NCBI GenBank assembly: GCA_018296165.2 | Contig: JACKQL020000030.1 | Location: 434,001-498,000, forward strand | Length of the DNA: 64,000 bases | From: Termitomyces sp. T153 | Taxonomy: Eukaryota; Basidiomycota; Agaricomycetes; Agaricales; Lyophyllaceae | Direction of reading: 5' to 3' | Part shown: piece by piece, positions 56,400-64,000 of the stretch | Layout: each line of letters starts with the position of its first letter | Numbering within the stretch: position 1 is the first letter of the stretch | Program-made: the position numbers and the translations under genes | The notes under the pieces: generated by a model | The model's input: the letters and a program-made list of their open reading frames with translations, nothing else | Databases searched by the model: none | What the model was told of the DNA's origin: nothing

Positions 56400-59300
56400 C
56401 TCTAGCATGCAGCATCTTGACATGTGGGGTAGAAGTAGTCCCTGATTGTGCAGTCCACTGGTGAGATAGGATAGATGCCCCATATGGCATGCAGGGCATC
56501 TGGATGTCTTCAATGGAACTCCTTAACAAGTCCAGGGGTGTGTATGTTCTCCCATGGCTCCCAGGAAATATCCTTGATCCCATAGCCTTTCCACTTCACC
56601 TTGTACTGTAGTTGTCTCCAGAATAAATGGATGTCCAGGATTTCTTCCACTTTGTACTCTTCATCACTGTTGACCACTACTGAGGGCAGTGGAGGTAGTG
56701 GATGTCATCCTGGGATAGGATCTTTAGGAGCTGGGGTTAGTTTGACCACATTGAACACTGGATGAAGCTGGTGCATCCCAGCAGGGAGTCAGAGTCAATA
56801 GGCCAAGGGTCCTACCTGTCATTCCACTGCGAACAGTCCTAACTGGTGGTGTGACAGCTTTTTTGAGGGATGGGTGGTTGTAATGTCAGAGGTGTCCAGG
56901 TAGACTTGATCTCCAGGCTGATATCTGCACTCTGGGGTCCTCCTGCAGTCATAGTATTGTGCCATGTCATCTTTTGCTTTCACCAGTGCAGCCCAGGCTT
57001 CCTTCTGGGACTTCTTCATCTAGTCCACAAATTCCTTTACTGCCTCATTCTCCAAGGGTCAGGCCTGGGGTTCAAAACCCATATGCAGATGCTGTCTGGT
57101 GTTGAGGAAGAATGGGGAAAACTGAGTGGACAAGTGAACATGGTTGTTGTACTGAAATTTGGCATTGGGGAGGAGTTTGTTCCAGTCATCTTGGTGCTTG
57201 TTGCAAAAGAGGTGGAGATACTGTTTCAACTCCTGGTTTACATGCTCTGTCTGGCTGTTGGACTGTGGATGGTAAGTGGTGGTGGTGTGGAGCTTTACTC
57301 TGAGCAGTCAGTAGAGCTTGCAGGTGAACTCTGCCATGAATTGCGGTTCTCAATTCAAAATGTAGGCATTGGAGAGGCCATGGAGCTTCCAGACATTCCT
57401 CCAGTACAGGTTTGCAGCACCCATAGTGGAGCAGGTGGTGTGGGTCAGAATAAAGTGTGCTCTCTTTTCATACAGATCTACTACCACCATGATCACATGT
57501 AACTGTGGGCATCAGAGAGCTCTACAATGAAGTCCACAGATGCTACACTCCATTATTCCACAGGCACTGGGACTGGGTGTAACTGTCCATAGGAGAGTCT
57601 ATGCTGGGGCTTAGTCTGGAGGCAGAGATTGCAGGTACTGGTGTAGGATCCAATCCACTGGGACATCTGGGGCCACCAGTAGTTCTGTGACACTAGCTCC
57701 AGTGTCTTCCACTGCTCTGGGTGCTCTGCAATGTGGGAGTCATGGTGTTGCTCCACAATTTTCCAATGGAGCTCCAGGATGTTGGGGATGTAGATACAGT
57801 CTTGGAAGGTCAGGATTCTGTCTTGGAGAGCCCATTTGTCAGTGCAGATCACCTTGATACCTGTAGTGTGCCCCAATTTTAGTGTCCAAGCAGCCTGCAC
57901 TACAAGCTCCTCCTGTCAAACTGTTCTTATTACTCTGTTGGATGTCCTAGAGGATGTCTGCTTCTGCTCCATCAACAGCAAGGCCCTCTGCAGCTCAGAT
58001 CATGAACAATTTGGGGTAGAGGAGCACAATGTTACTGTTATCCCCTTCTCCTATTCTATGGTCCATTCTCTAAGACAGAGCATCTGGTTTTCCCATGCTC
58101 TAGCCAGGCTTGTGGTGCAAGGAGCAGTCAAAGTTGGCAAGGTAGAGGGACCATTGGGCCTGCCAGCGGTTAAGCTTCTTGGCTGTCTGAAAGTATTTGA
58201 GGTTCTTGTAATTTGTCTAGACCTCAAACTTGTGCCATGTGCCTTTGAGAAAGTGCTGCCACTCCTCAAATGATTAGATGATGGCCAACATTTCCTTGTC
58301 ATGGATCTTGTAGTTCCACTCCACTGCATTCAGGCTTTTGGAGTAGAAGGCCACTGGATGCCACTTCCCATCCTCTGAAGACTGCTGCAAGAGCACTGCC
58401 CCTGTGGCAAAGTTGGAGCTGTCAGCCTCTATGCGGAAGGGAGAGTTGTTGTCTGGAAAAAGGAGAACAGGTTCAGAGGTCATGGTGCATTTGAGGGTGT
58501 CAAAGACCGACTGCTCCAGAGGTCCCCAGCTCTATGTAACATCCTTTTCTGTGAGGTCAAACAGTGGGCGAGTGTGATGTGAGAAATCCTGGATGAATCT
58601 CTGGTAGAAGTTGGCAAACTCAAGGAATGCCTATACCTCCTTCTTGCTTCAGGGCTCCAGCCACTCTGCCACACCTGCTACCTTCACTGGGTCCATCTCC
58701 ACAGCTCCATGGGAGATGATCAGGCCAAGGTACTCAATCTGGGTTTGTTCAAACTCACACTTCTCTAGTTTAAGGTAGAGCTGGTGCTGGCAGAGGTGTT
58801 CCAGGACAAGATGAGTGATCCAACAGTGTTCCTCCAATGATTTTGTATAGATGAGGATGTTGTCAAGGTACATGCACACTATACTCTCTGTGATGAGGTC
58901 CCGGAAGATGTCATTCATCATGGTCTGGAAAGTGGTGGGGCTATTGGTGAGACTGAAGAACATAATGAGTGGTTTGAACAACCCCTGGTTGGTCCAGAAG
59001 GCCACCTTCCATTTGTCTCCCTTCTGGATGCACACATTGTTGTAACCCCACTGGACATCCAGTAGTATCATGTGCCCCAGAGGTTGTTGATGAGTTTGGA
59101 GATGAGGGGGAGAGGGTAGCAATTCTTCACCGTCATGGCATTGAGTACCTGGTAGTCCTGTACTAGTCAGAGGGAGCCATCCTTCTTTTTGATGAAGAAG
59201 ACTGGAGAAGCCATCAGGGATTTGGACAGTTGGATATGACCAGAGTCCAAGTTCTCCTGGAGGAAGGCATTGAGCTCATCCTGCTCTCTGGGTGTAAGGG

Positions 59301-60282
59301 AGTAGACCTTACAGCTGGAGGGTGCTGAGTCAGGCAGCAGTTCAATGGTGTGGTCCCACCTTTTGCACTCTAGAAGCAAGTTAAAGGAAGCCTTAAAGAA
59401 CACATCCTCAAATGCATGCAAGTAGGGGAGTACTGCCTCACAGAACTCTTTGGGCATGGTGTTAGTGGCAAAGGCCTGGGCCAGCCTCTGGGATGTAGTC
59501 TGGCTGGCCCTGATCTCTGCAACAGAGGCCAGCTGGTGGATAGTGGTCACGTAAATTTGATCCCTTGCCTCTATTGCTTCATCTGGGAGCTCTGGTTAGT
59601 ATATGCCACCAAACTTCTCTTCATGCTCCTCCTCTAGGGCTCTGCCATTGCTCCAATTGTCCTCATAGAGGGCCTTCCTATGAGGGAATGCCAGAGGTGG
59701 GGGGTCTAGGAGATCTAGATCAGTGAAGGGAAGAGGGCTGGCATGACATGCTCAGATAACTGTGCATTTCTGGACTTGGGTCTGATGCTCTGCTCTGTCC
59801 TCCATGGCATAGGTGGAGCACTTCCTGGGGCATCTGTTCATGGTCACCTCTCCTCTAGTCCAGTCAACCTTGGAATTATGCTTTTGGAGCCATGTGAACC
59901 CAAGGATTATGTCTTGCTTCCCCAGGCTGATGATGGCAAATATGGCATGCTCCACATGGTTTTGATATTGAAGAACCAGATCCATCATGGAGCTAATGGT
60001 GCTGGCTTTGTTGGGCATTACGTCAATGTTGTAGACCAGAATGGGCTTAGGGAGGGGCTGTGTAGTGAGGCCATGGCATTTGACAAACTCCTTATCCAGG
60101 AACAGTCCCATGGCTCCACTGTCCAGGAGGGCCATGACTCCATGGGTCTGCTGAGTGTCCATGGTCTCAATCTCCACATCAAGGTGTAGAGAGTGGGTGG
60201 ATGGGGCAGAGGCTATCACATACTGTTGGAGCATTTGACATGCCCAAGCAGGGCCATGCCAATAGACCTTCAGAGGTGTCAA
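56400..60282 (-). pseudogene. Gypsy Pol remnant, copy 2
   Basis: Minus strand. Protease motif LLDSGA at about 60110; RT with SPVFFIKKKDGSL (about 59200) and YLDNILIYT (about 58870), where the second catalytic Asp of the YxDD box has become Asn by a G-to-A change. RNase H piece EADSSNFATGA is at about 58420, with Asp to Asn in the same sense. Integrase finger HDSHIAEH...CNLCLQ is at about 57620-57750. The chromodomain region is at about 56500-56680. Many TAG/TGA stops. Confidence 0.88.
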
Positions 60283-60468
60283 AGAGCTTGGTGGGGGCTC
60301 CAGAGTTTGTACTTATACTAAGATGTACTTATACATCTGGAGAGGGGCTTCAAGATTCTTCTGTCTCAGAATGAAGGGCATTGGAAAAGGTGGTTTCATT
60401 TTCTATTGACAGACAAGAGAACCTGTTAGCACCCAGCAATGGAGGCATACATCTCATCTGTCACTTGA

Positions 60469-61695
60469 CTAAAAATCCCCCTCAAACTCTGGAGGTGAGG
60501 AACATGCATTGTCCTCCTCCAGGGTCAACTCCAGCTTAGGCTCATCCAGTGGCAGAGCTCCAGTGGCATTCTTTGCAGCCAGGAGCTGCAGGAGAAGTTC
60601 CTCTTGCTCTACTGTGGAAAGGTAGCATACCTCCAGGCCCAAGGGACAGTGCCATGCAAAGTGCCCAGGCTTCTTGCATCTCCAACACAATAGTGGGGCT
60701 GTGTGGAGTTGACAGGCTGCATTCACATCCATGAGGATTCCTGGTGGTAGAGGATGAGCAGTGGGGGCAGCTCGAGCAAGGGCTGGCACTGAGTGAGTAG
60801 GCACAGAGAGGTGGAAGTTGCTGACTGCAGCAGGGTGCAGCATGGAATGGGGGCAGCAGAGCTCTCTCCAGATCTCTATGAGCTGCCATTGGTCCTGGGC
60901 CACCTCATATTACTACAACACAATCTTTTTATTATTAGAGCAACCCTCTGCCAGGTTGTCAATGCATTCCACCAAGGCAGGGTGCAAGCCATTCCAAAAG
61001 GTGAGGCACAGTTGGAGGCCATCGGGATAGGCAGCCTGTTCAACCAAGGCTCAGAACGAGTCAATGTACTCATTCAAAGTATGCTTCCCTTGTCCATACT
61101 GCTCCCTGTCATGCAGTATCAGTGCTGCTGTCTTAGTGGGGTTCAACAGAAAGAACTCTGCACGGAAGTCCTTCTCAAAGGCAGCCCAGTCTGGGAAACT
61201 CCCCACACCTCTGGGGCAGTGGAAAACTCACAGTGCATAAGTGGAGGCACATCCAATCTTCATGTATGACAGCACTCAAGCTATTTTCAGCATGTTGGAA
61301 TTAAAAGCATCTCTGCTGAGGTGGATGTAGGTGAGGCAGGACTGTAGGAATCTCTCTCCACTGGAACGAGCACTGTTGTATGCATCTGGCAGCACTCAGT
61401 GAGGGATCCATGACTGCAGGGTCACTAGAGCTGCCAGAGCAGATGCCACAGCAGGCAGAGTTGGTTCCTCAGCCATGGGAGGGGCAGAGTTAGGGCTTAG
61501 GTGTTCTAGCAATGCCTGGAGGGATTGGGAGATGAGATCTGTTGTTTGATGGAGAGTAGAGAGTTTGGTTGTGTAGTGGGTGAGAGATGATTGCATTAAT
61601 TGCACCTGGGTTTTTAGGTGGAGCAGGTGAGTCCAGGCTTTGTCCTGCAGGGCTGGGGCCTCTGAGGGTGTGTCTGGGTTGGCAAGCTGAGACAT
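60469..61695 (-). pseudogene. Gypsy Gag remnant, copy 2
   Basis: MSQLANPDTPSE start at 61695, stop at about 61396, then further frames to 60469. The zinc knuckle CWRCKKPGHFAWHC at about 60670 is complete (CX2CX4HX4C). Confidence 0.85.
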
Positions 61696-61801
61696 AGAAC
61701 TCTGCAATGCTTAATCCTAGCAGAGAAGTGACAGATAGCAGCTCGGAGGTTTCTTGTGGCTCTGCAGGGCTTCCAGGCCAGTTTTAGGAGACTTGTTCTG
61801 C

Positions 61802-62151
61802 TGTAAGAGCAACCTCCAGTGTGGTGGATTGGAGTCATGCAGCTAGCAGAGGGGAATCCAAAGTATATTAGCAGAGTAAACAATGATACAAATTAGTAAC
61901 TAATCACCTAGCAGAGGGGAATCTGAAGAGAACAAGTCTAAGGATCCCTGCTGCTTGGTGTAGTGCATCAGTGGGTGGCAGAGGCATGGGAACTACTGTA
62001 CAGGTGACTGGAGCTACTCCTAACCCTAAGGCAATGGTTGCTGAGGTAATATGGAGAACTCTGGGGTTCTGGAAAGAGCCCTGGAGACATTGAACAAGCT
62101 GCAGAGGTGCTGGAACCAGTCATGGAGGTTGGAAAAGGAAGTCCTCTGACA
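61802..62151 (-). repeat. 5' LTR of gypsy copy 2
   Basis: 350-bp partner of 56042-56390, ending TGACA at 62151 on the plus strand. Confidence 0.92.
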
Positions 62152-62559
62152 CTATCCTCACTTAGGGGTTAGTATGTGTCAGTGTTAGTATTTTTCCACC
62201 TCACTTAGGTTTTGTGCAGCAGACCCATGGCAAGCCAAACATTCTCTCAATCTGGTCTCCTGAGCTTGCCCCAGACTCCCATTTATTTCCTTGGAATCAA
62301 TTTAAGGAAGACACAACTAATGCATCCCACAATTTTTCTGAGCCTTGTTTCTAAACAGGCAAAAAAAAGAAATCAACCACCAAAAAGGCAAAACTGGACT
62401 AGGAAAAAGAAAAGAAAGTACCAAGAAAAAGAAACAACTAGAACACTAAACAGAAAGAACTCTTTGGTCCCACAGTTTCTCTGACTGCAAGAACACAGAG
62501 CCATACAGCACTAAACTTTTTCTTCTCTTTGTGCACTCACTACAAATTTTGTCCTGGCT

Positions 62560-63857
62560 GTCATCAGAAATGGCCCTCAATATCTGCCAAACTTGTCTAT
62601 CCATACTTGGGCAATCTTGGCTGCAAGTGGCCAGGGACAAACAATAAAATTTTTGGATTCATTTAGCATTCAATTAATACAGTCAGAGTCTCCTTGCACC
62701 CCCTCTAATGTTTCATCCTTAGCAGCAAGTCTTTCCCATCTGGCTGGAGGTTTCTATTGATTTTTCAACTTGAGTAACTGCTTTTTAGTCAGAGCCTTAG
62801 TAAGAGAACAACCCTGATTGATGGCCTGCCTAGCAGTCTTCACATCAAATCCTCTCTATTCAAGCATTGCAATTTTCAGAGCCTTGGTCCCAGTAAGAGC
62901 AGGCACACTCTGAGTTGCATGGGAAGATGTAGTTCTATTCCCAACCAACTGGAACTTATAGTACCTTGAGTTAGTGTCAATTTGTACATGCCCTTTGATA
63001 ACAATCCAAGGTGCTTTTCTGGAACTTTTTAGGAGGCACTGGCAATGTGAGAGTAGAGTGGCCAGGCATGAGTGGAGGTGGCAAATATTAGCCACTTGTA
63101 AGTCTTTGCATATTTTACCATATTTGGACAAGTATCTGAGTCCTTCTTCTACAGCCTGCACCCAGAACCCACTCAGCATATCAGCACCATTAGGGAAATA
63201 CAGAGAGCATTGATCTGTGAATTTACTGTGTTTCTTTCCAGGTATGTGCACAGTCAAGCCAGCATTGCATGTGAGAAATCTGGGATCTCAGACTTGTTCA
63301 ACAACTGCATCAATTGTCCAAGCTTTCAATGCCTCCTTGATCTGGGATGGATTCATGTGCTCATCACTGTTGTGCCAACTTGCATTAAGCTCAAGCCACA
63401 TCTGAGCTGTAATCTCAACAAATATGTCTGCAGCCTGAGTTTCTTGCAAGTTTGCTTTGGGTGAGAGTGGTTTAAAGTATGAGTCAAGTTCATATGGCCA
63501 GGTTCAATTGTGCATTAGCTTCTAAGGTTGGCTATCCAGGCATCATTGGATCTGATGCCCAGTTGGTGTAATGCCCAAATAGAATGCAGAATTTTCATTG
63601 TCTGTGATCTGGATCTGGTTGCACCAGGGCTTCAGTGAGATTCTGAGTATGCACTTCACCTGAAGGTCATCAGCTGCTAGTATATCAGGTATAATTTGGG
63701 TTCTGGTGAGGTCCAAGTCATGAAGGAACAACATGCCATGTTGATCTTGGATGCTATGAATACATCTGTCTTCAGGAGGATTTTTAGTGGTGTGACTGGA
63801 CATGGTCAATGGCAGAAAACAAACCATGGTATTGACAAAATCCTCCATCTCCTTCAA
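62560..63857 (-). pseudogene. Decayed transposon-type ORF, unrecognised
   Basis: Almost one continuous minus-strand frame from 63857 down to about 62560, interrupted by a few TAG/TAA/TGA. It includes EMEDFVNTMVCFLPLTMSS near the start, SDPRFLTCNAGLTVHIPGKK (about 63240-63300), KSSRKAPWIVIKGHVQID (about 62975-63025) and a Lys-rich end. The blocks look conserved in style, and I believe similar sequences occur in mushroom repeats, but I cannot name the family. CG-depleted, so probably transposon-derived. It may extend off the right edge of the window. 62152-62560 has no gene. Confidence 0.4.
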
Positions 63858-64000
63858 GGCTAAGCCAGATAGATGAAACTTGTCTTGTATGCCATAGTGA
63901 AGCTTCTTCAGTCAGCCTTGATAAAGTTCACAGACAAAGTGGCTATCATGGAGAAAACTTTTCTCAATGTTGTAAACATCTTTTTCAAGGGAATAGATTG

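Larger units (their letters stand above)
56042..62151 (-). mobile_element. Ty3/gypsy chromovirus, copy 2 (dead)
   Basis: Same family, order and orientation as copy 1. LTRs are at 56042-56390 (349 bp) and 61802-62151 (350 bp). The flanking five bases are CCCTC on the left and CTATC on the right, so the target duplication is decayed or absent. Stops occur throughout. The RT motif is YLDN instead of YLDD. Confidence 0.92.

Overview
The window looks like a piece of a filamentous basidiomycete genome, probably an Agaricomycete. Host genes are split by many short GT-AG introns of about 45-70 nt. The families present (BTB/POZ and MYND-finger proteins, DHA1-type MFS pumps, an Ndc1 nucleoporin, an FHA-RING ligase, intron-containing tRNA-Ile genes, KDZ transposons) are those usually met in mushroom-forming fungi. 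No bacterial, viral or CRISPR feature was seen.

Layout. (1) 1-2989: little that can be called except a small one-pass membrane protein (2170-2755). (2) 2990-19631: a large composite DNA transposon bounded by 37-bp imperfect inverted repeats. It holds a decayed KDZ transposase, a decayed Ulp1-type protease, a further unknown ORF and, nested inside an intron of that ORF, a 6.1-kb Ty3/gypsy chromovirus (11107-17239) with matching 5-bp target duplications. (3) 20.1-21.4 kb: a frame-broken gene. (4) 23.6-43.1 kb: the host gene block, with an MFS pump, an ABC half-transporter, a MYND protein, Ndc1, a nuclear-looking hypothetical protein, a TLC-like membrane protein and a second MFS pump. (5) 45.2-51.7 kb: a BTB protein, a small secreted His/Lys-rich protein, three tRNA-Ile(AAT) genes with different introns, and a Dma1/Chfr-type FHA-RING E3 ligase. 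(6) 51.7-64 kb: a second transposon island with two 1.2-kb direct repeats, a second dead copy of the same gypsy family (56042-62151) and an unrecognised decayed coding region.

The clearest large-scale signal is base composition. From about 5.04 to 17.24 kb and again from about 51.66 kb to the end, CG dinucleotides are almost absent and TG/CA is in excess. Host DNA and both outer parts of the KDZ element keep normal CG. The edges are sharp: one lies in the middle of the KDZ gene, one at the right LTR of the nested gypsy, one at a tRNA gene. This is what long-term CpG methylation and deamination would leave. Many stops in the transposon genes are TGA or TAG where CGA or CAG is expected.

The host genes do not form an obvious pathway. 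Two MFS pumps and one ABC half-transporter within 20 kb could reflect xenobiotic export, but no biosynthetic core enzyme lies between them. Exon models given with codon-exact lengths (2170-2755, 38162-39261, 40933-43130, 45182-45997, 46534-47299, 50223-51474) were joined by hand and keep one open frame. The other spliced genes have approximate internal structure.
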